NCBI RefSeq assembly: GCF_024868665.1
Contig: NC_079892.1
Location: forward strand, 2,830,857-2,894,856
Length of the DNA stretch: 64,000 nt
Origin: Triplophysa rosa
Taxonomy: Eukaryota > Chordata > Actinopteri > Cypriniformes > Nemacheilidae
Direction of reading: 5' to 3'
Made by a program: the position numbers and the translations under genes. Positions 51,546 through 63,336 of the stretch are shown in pieces. Below the pieces are notes generated by a model that searched no databases, was not told the origin of the DNA, and was given only the letters and a program-made list of their open reading frames with translations. Position 1 is the stretch's first letter. Every line of letters begins with the position of its first letter.

Positions 51546-52514
51546 AAAGTCTTTAGGAATTAATATCTGTTGAAAGAGTGTTAGTCTGTCAGATGAAATG
51601 AGATGGTACGCGCTCCCTCAGGTCTCTCATTTGAAGTTTATGGAAATGCCCCCCACATACCTCCCATCAAACAATCCAAATCTCCGCAAAGTCTCTCTTT
51701 CATCCCTGTTTAATCTCACCGCTCTTTAAACCAGCGATCCGCTCTCTCCCGCACGAGGGAAATACTTGCTTTTCTCATAAACGGCTGTCGGCACTCACCT
51801 CCGTTTCCTTGGGTGGGGGAATCCCTCAGAAAGAAATCCCTTCTCTATGCACTCTCTCACTCTCTCTGTCTCTCCTTCTGTATCAGTTTGTCTTTTGTTG
51901 CTCCTGAAACACTTTCCCTGCAAACTGGGTGGCCGTTAACAGCGAGTTCATCCTGATGTGTTTAGTCCCTTGATGTGTCGGTCAAATATCAGAGGAGAAC
52001 CAACACTGAAGATCTCACCGATGAATCCAAGAGCTCCAAATGAGAGAGAGAGAGGGAGAGGGAGAGAGAGTACAATGTGAGAAAAAGAGGGAGGGGGGAG
52101 ATAAAGCCAGTTCTCAGAAGAGACAACTGAGAGAGAGAGAGAGAGAGGTTGTTCAGGGATAATTACGTGTCTGTTTTGAGGTTTGGCCATCTGTATGTCT
52201 GTTCTGTCTGTTTTGCATGTATTTGTGTGTTTGAATGTTTGTATATATTGCACAGGTGCATGTATTGTACAGCAAGAAGTTTTTTATGAATAAAATAAGA
52301 CTTTAAAATCAGAAGTTTGTCACATTTCTCCCCAAAATCAATATCACACAAAAATCCATTAAAATAGTCTTGCAATGTGAGATGATATATAAAGTAGACT
52401 CACTGCACACAATTTCCCCTTGTTAGACGTTTTATTTGGGATTTTTGTAATGTTATGTAGTGTAATGTTTTACTTATTCTCAATGGTGTTGTGGATTAAA
52501 ATTAATTTAATACT
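51546..52514. other. Gene-poor region with GA-rich tract
   Basis: GAGAGA/GGGAGAG tracts occur at 52047-52076 and 52130-52148. No exon recognised. Confidence 0.4.
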
Positions 52515-52890
52515 TAATGGGGCGGTTTCCAGGGATTGTTTTAAACCAGGACTATAGGTTTTAGTTAAATTAGGATATTTAAGCAGTTTTCATGCAAAAA
52601 AAAGCTTTTCTGTTGTGCATCTTGAGGCAAAACATGGACACTTATGTATTTTAAGATATCACTTCAAGCTATTTTCGGTTTAGACAGCTCTAACATTTAT
52701 TTTAGTCTAGGACTAGTTTTAAACCCTGTCCGAGAATCCGCCACAAAAGACCCGGTTTCACAGACAGGCTTATCTTAAGCCTGGACAATGTTTTAGTTGA
52801 ATCAGAATATTTAAGTCGCGCTTATAAAAATGCATTAGACAAAAACTTTGGTGTGTTATAAGTTGCCCATGCATGTATTAGACGCGTAAA
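52515..52890. repeat. Two related fish repeats around GGTTT(C)CA...TTTAG
   Basis: CGGTTTCCAGGGATTGTTTT to CCTGTCCGAGAATCCGCC, then a relative starting CCCGGTTTCACAGACAGGCT and TTATCTTAAGCCTGGACAAT. Both share TTAGTTRAATYAGAATATTTAA-type cores. These are probably ends of a non-autonomous DNA element. Confidence 0.45.
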
Positions 52891-52899
52891 ATTGCAAAA

Positions 52900-53372
52900 A
52901 TGAAAGTGTGGGAACAAAAGATGCATTCTATCTAAAAGCGAATGCTCACCCAGACCTGCCTGAAACGCCTCGTGTAACCACACCCCCACAAATCCACGTC
53001 AGTTGGTGGTCTGATTTGACTAAGACCGCCCAAATGTATACACAAGTAAGGTGGGCGTACCTGTCAGTACAATTGAAGAGGAACCTGATGTTCCAAATAT
53101 GGTAAGAGGCGTTACATTTCCGTCACACGCTTGCAGTATTCGACCAATCACTACACACTGGTTAACTGGCCAATCATAGCACACCTCGCTTTTCAGAGCC
53201 ATGAGCTTTGTCAAAAATCTGCGCGTTTCAGAGAGGCGGAGCAAAGAGGAGATACAAACATGCACGCTATGTGAAAAATACAGTGTCTTAACCTTAAATC
53301 CTGTAGACACATTACATCACATCTAAAACAAACCATAATATTCCTTTTAGCCGTGTCATATGACCCCTTTAA
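52900..53372 (-). repeat. High-copy cyprinid repeat (ends GGGTCATATGACACGGCT on minus)
   Basis: Read on the minus strand it starts AAAGGGGTCATATGACACGG and contains GCTCATGGCTCTGAAAAGCG, TGTGCTATGATTGGCCAG and GTGTGACGGAAATGTAACGC. I recognise this as a very common zebrafish/carp interspersed repeat but cannot name its class with confidence. Confidence 0.6.
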
Positions 53373-53385
53373 AATAATTATTAAT

Positions 53386-53700
53386 ACAGCCATGGAAAAA
53401 ATGAAAAGACCATTCAGAATACCACATGTTTTACTTGTGTTTTAGGATCAGTTGAATATATTGTTTCTGTTGAAATTCAGTAGACACCGGACTGAAATTG
53501 CCACAGGACATGAAGAAATGCGGCTTTCTTCCTGTGTAGAAAGTCAAAACTGGATTATTTTCTGTATATTAATTGTATTAGAATAAACAAATAACAAATG
53601 ATTAAATATGAATAAATTACATTTACAAACAATTCTGAGAAATCTAATTTAAAGAAATGCGTGTGCGATTCCTTTTTTCCTCAAGTTTTGATCTTGTGAC
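53386..53700. mobile_element. Inverted-repeat element (ACAGCCATGGAAAAAATGAA), copy 2
   Basis: Shares ACAGCC(A/G)TGGAAAAAAT and the GACCATT block with 49265. The right end is degraded (TTTTTTCCTCAAGTTTTGAT). Confidence 0.5.
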
Positions 53701-55036
53701 ACTTCACTGTGCGTCCTTTCTGTTTAATATCTAATATATACTGTGTATATATATATGTTACTGTACGCGGGGCTGAACCGAGTCAAGGGGAAACTGTCAC
53801 TTATGGTAAACACTGTGATGCAGTACATTAATTCAGTTCTGACCCAACCAGACCGAAAGGTGAAAGGTGTAAAATGATAGCAGGAAGATGTTTACGCACT
53901 GAAAGTGTCTGAAGCATTTGTTCCCGAGTGAGAAAGCAGAAATGAGGTCTGGAAGCAGAGCGCGGTCGACCGATAAGTGCTGTTCGGTTTACGCCTGTCA
54001 CGGAAAAGAATGAAATTTAGGTCACCGTGAGCGTTTGGTTTTGAACTTGAAAAACGCTAAAGGTTGTGTTTTTACACACTCGTGAAAGAACTGTGAAGGC
54101 TTTGTTGTTTGCTAAAAGGCTAAGAAAAACTGGGAATTATTCATTGTAAAATACTTTCAGGGAAAAACAGCAGAAATACGGCATGGCAAAGCATTGAGTA
54201 CATAAAACCATTGCAAACTAGTTTCTAGTGTAGTAACGTCTGAAAGTTTTGTTGTTGTTTTACATTGAGTGATTATCACAATATAAACCAGGTTAATGGT
54301 CATGATGCTAAAGGCTCTGTTGGTTATATTTGCAGAAACTGTACGTTTTTGGTGCTTTAAATAGCCTTGGAGGAGGGATTCTGTTCCCATCTTAAGAGGT
54401 ATTAGCTTTAACACATTTAAAAAAATAATAATTATAGGGTTCTTAAATTGCTATGTTGTTTTGCTTCTTGTTGTTACCGGTTGTTCTTTAAAGCAATAGG
54501 ATATATTGCAGATGGCTTTCTAGAACACAAAACAGAACTTGAAGTTCTTCCATCTTCATTTTACTCAGGGGTGAAGGTGTTTGTAAAGGCCTGGTGTTGT
54601 CAATCTGTGTGTTTGGCCTTTCTGCTGGCTTTCAGACCTCTGTGGTCATCACCTGCAGATGGAGGTCAGATGGAGAATAGCAGTGATATCTCTCGGTTAT
54701 TCATCGACTGAAGTGTTTGTCACCTCTGCTGAAAATCTATTACCCTGTCGACCGCTGATTTTCTTCCCATGAGGACTGTTCAACTCAAAACCAAACACTG
54801 TTTAAGGTAAACTTCACTGTGTGCTCTAATCTCTGTTTTTAAGTGTTTTATTCATGAAACAGCTGTTTTTGTAGACAAGGTCTACGCGAGCGCAAGACAA
54901 CAGAACCCATTTGGAAACAAAAGTGTTGGTCACGTCCAATGTGCTACATCCAGAATTTCTGATTATAAGTGGGTGATTGTCCTTTGTCGCATCGCAACGC
55001 TTGTATCTGGCTACATATAGACCTATATATACAACC
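53701..55036. other. Gene-poor region, no recognised exon
   Basis: No coding exon or clear repeat recognised. Unique-looking AT-rich sequence. Confidence 0.35.
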
Positions 55037-56014
55037 CAGTCTCACGGGAATTCGTGAAATTGTCACGAAATGTAATCTATTAATTCGTGTTCGTCAACAC
55101 GAATTTCCTCTTTTTTTCGTGTCACCAGCACGACAATTTTTCATTACACAGACCGCGTCCCACATAGCACACATACATCTGGTTTACGTCTATTTGACGT
55201 CTGCATTTACATCTGCAAGACATCTGCAATACATAGTTTGCTCATCTGCAATACGTCTCGGAGATGTCTGAACGTCTGTAATACGTCTGCTAAAGATCTG
55301 GAGATCTGCTGCTTAAAAACATCTGCTAAACATCTTAGAAAGAGCTGTTGTACATCCATTCTAAATCATAAACATCTTACAGACATCTTCTAGATGTCTA
55401 TATGACGTCTGACAGCAGACATCTCCGAGACGTATTGCAGATGAGCAAACTATGTATTGTAGATGTCTTGCAGATGTAAATGCAGACGTCAAATAGACGT
55501 AAACCAGATGTATGTGTGCTATCAGGGGTGTGTATGTACATTTATATATTTCTGACCTGATACCAAAAGAAGTCGCAAATACTTTAGGAGTTGGCTAACC
55601 AACACCTTACCTCATCTCAAACCCTAAAATCACAGCCGCAAAGGCTAATTTAGCTAAAAATGCTAGTTTCACGAGGTGGCAAAGCAATGATAAATGGCTC
55701 CCCTAACCCCGCCCCTAAACCTAACGTCACAGGGGAAAAGTCATATCATAAAATACGAATAAGATCGTAGGAATTAGGAATTCACACGAATGAGCCACCT
55801 TGTAAAATAGGTATGAATTTCCATCAGAATGCGTTGATATATATTTACACATATGAAAGATATCGCATATTAAAGTACTTTTGATGGAAAGTCGTGCTTT
55901 GTGACACGCAAAAATTGCGTGCTGACTGACACGAAAAAAGGGGGAACTTCCTGTTGATGAACACAAATTAATAGTTTACGGTTCGTGACAATTTCACGAA
56001 TTCCCGTGAGACTG
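55037..56014. mobile_element. DNA transposon with perfect 33-bp inverted ends, carrying a nested palindrome
   Basis: The left end CAGTCTCACGGGAATTCGTG continues to GAAATTGTCACGAA; the right end is its exact complement over 33 bases. Internal subterminal words (TTCGTGTTCGTCAACACGAA) repeat the CACGAA motif in both directions. There is no transposase frame. The second element at 55165-55521 sits inside it, and no obvious target duplication flanks the outer ends. Confidence 0.85.
55165..55521. mobile_element. Near-perfect 106-bp inverted repeat with 145-nt loop
   Basis: Arms 55165-55270 and 55416-55521 are complementary at 105 of 106 positions by my reading. Arms and loop are built from variants of one short word (ACATCTGC, ACGTCTG, AGATGTC, AGACGT). 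If the element proper begins GCACACATAC, both ends are bounded by TA, a TA-type target. The near identity of the arms suggests recent insertion or arm homogenisation. Non-coding. Confidence 0.88.
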
Positions 56015-56054
56015 TGTTGCTATATACATGCGTATGTATAATATAAATATTTTT

Positions 56055-56320
56055 GGTCACACTTTATTTTAAGGTCCAATTCTCGGTATTAATAAACCAT
56101 TAACTATGACTTTTGCCTCAGTAAACTACTAATTTGTTGCTTATTAATAGTTAGTAAGGTAGTTGTTAGGTTTAGGTATTAGGTAGGATTAGGGAAGTAG
56201 AATATGGTCATGTTGACTATGTGCTTTATAAGTACTAATAAACAGCCAATATGCTAAAAAAAGGCATCTAATAAGCAACTAGTTAATAGTGAGAATTGGT
56301 CCCTATACTGAAGTGTTACC
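56055..56320. mobile_element. MITE with GGTCACACTTTATTTTAAGG ends
   Basis: The left end GGTCACACTTTATTTTAAGG continues to TCCAATTCTC; the right end GAGAATTGGTCCCTATACTG continues to AAGTGTTACC, an imperfect inverted match. This is a widespread teleost family. The interior is AT-rich (TTAATAGTTAGTAAGG). Confidence 0.8.
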
Positions 56321-56744
56321 ATATTTTATAGTATTTCTTTTGAATTATTGTGTAAATGTATCACCCTTCCTTCACTTTAAGTTGCATTTTTTAAAGTTAA
56401 AATTTTGTGTGCGCAAGCTCAGCGTGTCTGAATGGTCATGTGACATGCGTTTTCGGTAGTGTAGTGTAAACGCAGATTTTTTTCTTAAACGCATGTGGAA
56501 ACGGTAGTTAAAACGAGGATCGTTTTCGTTTTGAAACGCCGTTTTCGTACGACAACGGACGAATGTAAACACCACCTTAGCTGTCAGCAAAAGTGTGCCA
56601 GATGACAAAACTTCCATTTCTTGGTCCAGGTGACACCTGGAGAACAAATAAACATTGTTGATTTACATAACATCAGTATTGTAATAACACAACGCAGGTT
56701 GCAGAAATACCGTTTCAATGGCTTCAGTTTTAGTGAAGCCAAAG

Positions 56745-56745
<1 letters not shown>

Positions 56746-56779
<34 letters not shown>
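56746..56779. repeat. (CT)n microsatellite
   Basis: Seventeen uninterrupted CT dinucleotides. Confidence 0.95.
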
Positions 56780-56781
<2 letters not shown>

Positions 56782-57344
56782 ATCTGCCAATTCATTAAAC
56801 GGATGATAGTTATCAACTGACTGTATCTCCCAACAGGAGAAATTACCCTTCTAATTTAACTTACACAAAGATGATTCAAAGAGGCGGTAAGAAACAAATT
56901 AGCTTCCATTTGAACCTCCAGCTAAATGCCATTGAATATCCACAATATAAAATGTAGAAAACACATTCTCGGTCCGCTGAGGAAACCCGAGTGCTCGTCG
57001 GCTGTAATATAATCTGTGAAAACAGCTCTTGAAGCGTCACTGCCGGGATCAATTTTGCTCTCTGCCCAAACAATTATGGATTTTTTCTTTAGTGCTGAAA
57101 ACGCAGAGCAATAAACACATCGATACAGGAGGACTGAGAGGACCTGACTGTGTGTGAAAGAGATGCGTTATTATTGAATAAGTTTTCGGAGATGGAGTCT
57201 TCTGATCGGATCATTACTTGCATATATACACGGTTTACAAGACGCAGACCCTGCAGAGTTTTTAATGTCATCTATAATTTGGAAACATCCTTCTTTCTCG
57301 GTAGCCCATGTAGCGTGTCCTGTAGACAGAGCCGTGTTGTACCG

Positions 57345-57516
57345 AAGTTCGACTCCCCGTGACATTACGACTCCCCTACTTCTGATTGGTTCATTCACTT
57401 AGGATGCTGCTTTGTGATTGGTCCCTATCTCTAAATCCCACCCCCACACCTAATCCTAACCCTAACCTTCGTAGGGGAAAACAGGGGAGTTGTAATCTCA
57501 CGGGGAGTAGGATTTT
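57345..57516. repeat. Dispersed repeat R2, copy 2
   Basis: ACTCCCCGTGACATTACGAC at the left and AGTTGTAATCTCACGGGGAG at the right are inverted ends. The inner CTTAGGATGCTGCTTTGTGA and TTGGTCCCTATCTCTAA match the copy at 34535-34690. It abuts the hAT relic. Confidence 0.7.
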
Positions 57517-57559
57517 CGGCGCCAGCGGAGCGCTGAAGAGGGGGCGTATGAAATATGAG

Positions 57560-58051
57560 CAGTGTTGGGTAAGTTACTCTCAAAAAGTAATTAATTACAA
57601 GTTACTAATTACATATTCAATAGTGTAATTAGATTACTGTACAAATTACTCTCTCCAAAAAGTATCTAGTTACTTATTACTAATTACTTTCTATATACTA
57701 TATCCACCTTGTTTAGTTAAGTGATTCAAGGATAGACGTGAAACAGCTCTTTTAATTCATTCAAATAAATAATATTAAACTACATAAAGTACTCTTATTA
57801 ACTGACCAAAGTATTACAAATGTGAGAATTATACATTAAAGCACAGATTTTAAAGTTAGACTCTGAATTTTGATGTCAATTCCACTATTACACACACATA
57901 TATTACACAAAGTATTTAGTTTAATTACATCAAAAGTAACTGTAATTAAATCACAGAAAAAATAAGAGTAATCCCTTACTCTACTTTTTCAAAGGAAAAG
58001 TAATTAAATTACAGTAACTAATTACTTAGTAACTAGTTACACCCAACACTG
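57560..58051. mobile_element. MITE with CAGTGTTGGGTAAGTTAC ends and 8-bp target duplication
   Basis: Ends CAGTGTTGGGTAAGTTACTC and GTAACTAGTTACACCCAACA-CTG are inverted. The octamer AATATGAG flanks both sides (57552-57559 and 58052-58059), an 8-bp duplication as made by hAT-type transposases. It is inserted about 40 bases inside the end of the older hAT relic. Confidence 0.88.
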
Positions 58052-58295
58052 AATATGAGAGGGGGCGATCACGTGATACATGGTAATCCCAGCTAGAAAA
58101 TACATGATAGGTTCTTAATTTATGTCACGTAGTAATCAAACATGTCCCAACTACAATCACAAGAAATAAACCTAGTGAGCAATTTTCAGACGACAAAGCA
58201 CGTTTGTCTTTTAATCTTACAACATAAAATAAAAACATTGCTTATATATATATATATATATTAATACATTTATTGCATAACAGAAATAAACAGGT

Positions 58296-58724
58296 CTAGT
58301 TGGATCTCATAAATATCATTGAAAAGTTTGAGAAGAACACGGGAATAACAATGATAACACGGTTATTATAAATCTTCTTACCAGTGGAACATCGCAATTG
58401 CTGCTCTTTCCAAATAGCCATGCACGTTAGATGCTCTTTACTGTTAGCATGTCTGTAAAATCCTTTCGTCTTATCTGTTGCATGTTTCCAATTGCTAAAA
58501 CAAGTGGTTGTAAACACAGAGTCTTACAGTCAGTCTTACGTTATTGTTTTTTTGGAAACTTTTTGAGACGAACCTGGGCTGGCTTGTCTTTGCCAAGGTC
58601 CTCTGGCACACATAACGGTGATGGCGAGTCTTCATTACTTTTGGCGGGTGGAGTGACAGTGGCGAGTGGCGTAGACGGGCCTAGGTCGTTGTCCACACTG
58701 CAAACTGTCAGTTCTTTTTTTTAA
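58296..58724 (-). pseudogene. hAT transposase fragment, TTF-type zinc-finger region
   Basis: The minus strand encodes CFSNWKHATDKTKGFYRHAN followed by SKEHLTCMAIWKEQQ, the TTF-type zinc-finger region shared by hAT transposases and ZMYM1-like host proteins. Upstream, in another frame, comes VPEDLGKDKPAQVRLKKFPK, the usual preceding segment. A stop and frame shift separate the two, the expected CFPCRHF-type stretch is missing, and the RNase-H-like catalytic core is absent. It is a dead, truncated copy. Confidence 0.75.
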
Positions 58725-59050
58725 TCCAGTTTCAAATGTCCATGATGAAACGATAATGCGTTGCAATTTGCAATCGTGAAATTATGAAATGCACGTAGCC
58801 TCCCTGTGTGCTTTCCGTACGTAATGGTCTGAGCGCGATATATGAAACAACCAATCAAAATGCGACTTTGCCAAACAGAATGTCCTTAACTAAATATGAA
58901 TTTGTATTTTAATATCCACAGTAGAAATTCAATACGGTTCACAAATGAAATTTATAAATAAGATGTTAAAAAATCTCATTAATTAAAATTAAAATTAATT
59001 TTGATCTGAGGGGGCGACGCCCCCCCACGCTCCCCGTGGCGCCGGCCCTG

Positions 59051-60117
59051 CCTTTAGATTGATTTGATGTAGAGTGGGGCTCAGATATCTGAGACCATAT
59101 TGAAAATATGAGATCTAAAATCCAATTCAAGTCTGGAAATAAAGATTAATAAAGGAAAGTTTTGATGTAAAATAAAGAAGTGTTTATGAGTTGTATGTCA
59201 CAAAATAAATATATTCAGCTCCCTTGGTCAAAATTCTCTGTGGGACATTTTCAAATCTTCGATAACATTAAAACATTTGGTTTTGTATTTATACATATCA
59301 TAAGAAAAATGCTACCGTTTATTGAAATATTTTTATTATTGGTCTCGGACGTTGGGACCCCACTGTACATTGCGTCATTTCTCTAAAACATTCATTTGTG
59401 TTGCATATCATTTTTCAAGGGAAAATACTGAAAATGGCAAGTACAAGCTCACATTTTAAGTTTAAAACAAGCAAAAGCAGATTATATTGGCAGGAGAAGT
59501 AGATCCCGCTGAGGAGAACTGCTCTGTTGTGTCTGATATCCATAAATTCATTCCACCTGGTAGTCTGTGCTTTTGGCCCCATCTATCCCCCGATTCATAA
59601 AATGCCTCTTCAAGTCAGTTCCTGTCAAAAGTGATGAAACATATTTCTAATTCTGGGATATGAACCTTTAAATCCTCATTTCTTGGGCCCATTTCACAGG
59701 TGCCCGTTTGATCAGATTGTTGGATGGTTTTGTGGGGTTGGATCAAACCTGTGAAACCTGTGAAAGCCAAAAGAGGACGAGTTTCAAACAACCCCGGCAG
59801 TATTAATCTCCGAGGTACGTCTGGAATGCTGCGATCAACCGCACCAGCCCTTTCCTGTAATCGATCATTTGTAATGCTGTAAAAGCAAATAATATTAGCT
59901 GTGAAGCCCCAAAACCTGACACGAACAATTACAGTCTGAAGACTAAAGAGTTTTTCCCAGACAGAGAAGTATAGACTTTCAGACATATATTTGGGTTTAA
60001 ATGCATAGCATTCTGCATACATCTCTGTCCTATATATAAGCTTTTTTTTGGCATTAGGACCCACACAGACGGCAGGGTGAGCACCCACTGCTGGCCTCAC
60101 TAACACCTCTTCCAGCA
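59051..60117. other. Gene-poor region with an unexplained 167-codon frame
   Basis: A minus-strand frame at 59615-60118 (167 codons) resembles no family known to me. Codon use looks arbitrary and there is no splice support. No other content recognised. Confidence 0.3.
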
Positions 60118-60222
60118 ATTATTTCCAAAATATATACATGTATGTGTTTGTAAATACAAAATATATATGCACAGTAGACAAACATACTGTATATTATGTA
60201 AACACAAACCTTTATTCTGGAT
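60118..60222. mobile_element. hAT-type MITE fragment, third copy
   Basis: GTATGTGTTTGTAAATACAA and TAAACACAAACCTTTATTCT then GGATG match the right half of 29366-29732, but the terminal GATTAATC block is missing. Confidence 0.6.
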
Positions 60223-62529
60223 GAACAGTCTGTGACATGAAATATTTTGAATATATTTTGTCACTAAATACTGTATTCGCACTAAATTGATAAAATCATT
60301 AAAACTAGTCTATAGGCGTAACAATGCATCAGCTGAGGATTCATTCATTTTAAACCCATTCCATTCGAAGGCTGTTGGCTCAAATGAGATAATAATGTAT
60401 CTGACAGATGCTTTCTGACATTAGGAAGTGGAATTGTTGACGGTAATCTTTAAAGCCGTTTATTATCATCACATATGGAGCATTAGATGGTTTTATTTAG
60501 ATTGGATTTGGTTGTCTGTGGGGAAGCCTCCAGAAGGATCTCTGTGTAGCAGAATATTCATGACCATTTTGTTTGGTTCTGCCTGTCAATCAAAACTGGA
60601 AAAAAAAGGAAGAATCCGTTGAAGCCTCTCAAGGAATATCACTTTCCCATGTTTAAAGGTCTGCTTTCATGTAGCGCTCTTGCTGAAATGTTACATTTTT
60701 ATTTTATATTTGCATTGCAGAACCCTCTTGGGCAAAATGACGCTCTTTCAGGTCACTATGTGACAATGACACCTGCAGAAAGATGCCGATTAGATCAAGA
60801 TTGCTGCTATGTTTAGTTCTTCATCTGTTTATTCATTTCATCTCCATCACGGAGGTCATTTCCTCCTTGTTGTTGTTTTGCACCTGCTTCTCCTGCAGAT
60901 GCACATCACTCAGCCGCTCCACGTACAGAAAATCAATTCAACAGATTAATTGAAAACCTCTCACATACATGTACGACATTACATACGACAGACGTGACCT
61001 CTGTTTGAACGGCTGGGTGGAGTTTGAGAATGTGAGCTTTACATGACCGGAACTGGTATTGCTTACAGATTTTATAGCTTGAGAGACTTTATTTGTCACA
61101 AACGAGACCAGTTGTTGTGTTTAAAACATTTGTTCATCTTTAATTGTTGTACACCAAAGAAAATCTGCTCTCGGAGAAACTGAATGAGAAATGTTCTTGT
61201 TTCAGTAAATGAGTTCCTGGAAGATCTGAGCGCAGTTTTCAACCCTGTTGAGAACTTTTCTGCGTCTCCAGGAGACCGGTGTGTTTCGCACAAGAAATAT
61301 CGTAGTATCTCGTTCGTGTTCTTCTTCTCAGAGGACGATACGAAAGTCCGTAAAAACTAAAGGCAAGTTCTTTTTATTTACAGTATATCCGATAGCAGGT
61401 CAGCTGTCAGCCCCGTTTTTATTCTGTGTTTTGTTTACTGATGGTTCTGAAAATATATGACTGTTTGAGTGAAAAATGTGTCCTCGGGGTTTTATAAACT
61501 GTCTCTGGTCACTCGCACACAAGTCATGTTTGTCTGTCTGTCTGTCACTGTGTGTGTGGTCCAGCTGCACACCGATAGGCTGAAGCTCTGGAAAGCAACA
61601 CAATGAATTAGATTTGATTTGTCACTCGTAACCACAGGGATCTCACAAACACGCACGCACTTTACGCCATCCATCACACCAGAGACAAAATTACAGACGT
61701 TCTGGTTTCCAGTAGACATAAATATTCCTGGCAGAAGTGTCAGTATGATCTATCGTTGAGCATAAGTGAGGTGTATGATTGTATGACCCATGGGCGGTTT
61801 TATCAAGAACATGTCACCTTTATATTTGATGTAAGGTTCTTGGAAAAGATCAAATATAAACAATGAAGTACGAAATAGCTGTGCAAGTAAAATGTGAGTT
61901 GCGGATAAATTCATATTTAAATTGGAGAGACACGTGACACTACAGGGGTCTTTTGAGAAAAATCGAAATTTACGCAAGTCAACAGTATTAACTGCATGGG
62001 AAAAAATGATGTTTCGGTTTCCAAATAATGCACTTCCACGTCCACGTATTTAAAGCGACCTGCGCACGTGCTGCGCATCAATCCGTACCTCCTGATGCTC
62101 TCGGATGGGCATTCAGAAAATAAAGGAAAATAACAGATGGACGCTTTGATCTTAATAAAAGGAATGTTTGATGTCTGTGGGCAGGTTCATCAGAGCGGGC
62201 GAGTTGCCATGGCTAGCCTGACGTCAGACGGGCCTGAATACGGTCTCTCTCGCTCGCTGTTATTTTCAGCTCATTGTTCTCCTCGGTGGGTAATTGGGTA
62301 GCTAAGCCGCGGCTCACATCCGTACCGGACCACGAGGCACCGCTGGAGGTGGGGTTAGGAGTAAATGTGCGTGTGGAGGGGAAGATACAGGGCTGATGGA
62401 TGAAAACAGAGATGGACAGCGGGTCACTGGTATAGACCTCATGTGATGTGGACTGAATCACCCGTCATGACAGCTGGTCGTGTCAGTGGTCCAAATGTAG
62501 TAATAAGAAACTCATGAAAGCAAGTGTAC
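60223..62529. other. Gene-poor region, no recognised exon
   Basis: No coding or RNA gene recognised. A short impure GTCTGTCT run lies at 61530-61550. The 62170-62400 segment is less AT-rich than its surroundings but has no family match. Confidence 0.35.
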
Positions 62530-62628
62530 TTCGGAGTGTACAAAAAAGTCATATAGGTATTAAACAACACGAGGGTGAATAAATGATAACAGATTTGTTT
62601 GGTTTTAATTGAACTGTCCCTTTAAGAG
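62530..62628. mobile_element. Angel-like MITE, right half only
   Basis: ACGAGGGTGAATAAATGATA and TTGAACTGTCCCTTTAA mark the right end of this family; the left half is gone. Confidence 0.6.
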
Positions 62629-63336
62629 CTTTACTATGCACCTCACTCATCCTGTTTATCTTACAGATTCTGTTGTCTCACCCCATCATATCTCACTCTT
62701 GTTGGAGAGGATCTGAGATTAGTGACCCATATAAACCAGCAGAATAAATGTGGAAACCTTTCCGGAAGGCCACCGGCTGCTCAGACACAGGAGAAGAGGA
62801 ACCTGGTCTTGACTCGCGTGTTTCACCTGTTTCATGAGTCATTCCACCGCGATCGGTTATTCCTGGAGTGATGTAGGCCAGGGACGGTACATTGATGTGT
62901 AGCGGTGACCAAAGGGACCTCTTGTAAAGCTGTCAGAGGTGGAACACGAAGTCTATTCTGGTCACTTCACGCGGCAGAGCCTCAGGCATCAATTAATCCT
63001 GAAATAACTTGAACCGCTGGGCTCGGGCAGCGTGGGTGACATTTCCATGCAACACCTGATTTCTTACAGGCGATGCGCTGGGAAGATGCCAGATCTTTCA
63101 TTTTTGGGTGAGGTTTTTCTTTAAAAGATTACAAATGAAACGCGGTGATTCGAAGGTTTTGAGAGCTCAGTCATCACAGCGTAGACAAGTAAACATGAAT
63201 TAAATTGTGTTCTCTTTCATGTGAAGAGTTGCAAGGATTTAGCTTTTGAGAAAATCATGCATTATTAAATTGGCTGGCTTCTTTTGTCATACCACCTGTT
63301 TATCAGTCTTTTTTTGTTTCTCTCTTTCTTTCCTAG
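62629..63336. other. Gene-poor region before the candidate exon
   Basis: No recognised exon or repeat. A strong polypyrimidine stretch (TTTTTTTGTTTCTCTCTTTC) lies at the right end. Confidence 0.35.

Larger units (their letters stand above)
57517..59050 (-). mobile_element. Degenerate hAT transposon (CAGGGCCGGCGCC end), split by a nested MITE
   Basis: On the minus strand the element starts CAGGGCCGGCGCCACGGGGA at 59050. The opposite end, CGGCGCCAGCGGAGCGCTGA then AGAGGGGGCG at 57517, is its degraded inverted counterpart. Between them lie a transposase fragment (58296-58724) and the MITE 57560-58051. The end sequence is typical of fish hAT elements related to the ZMYM-type genes. Confidence 0.7.
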
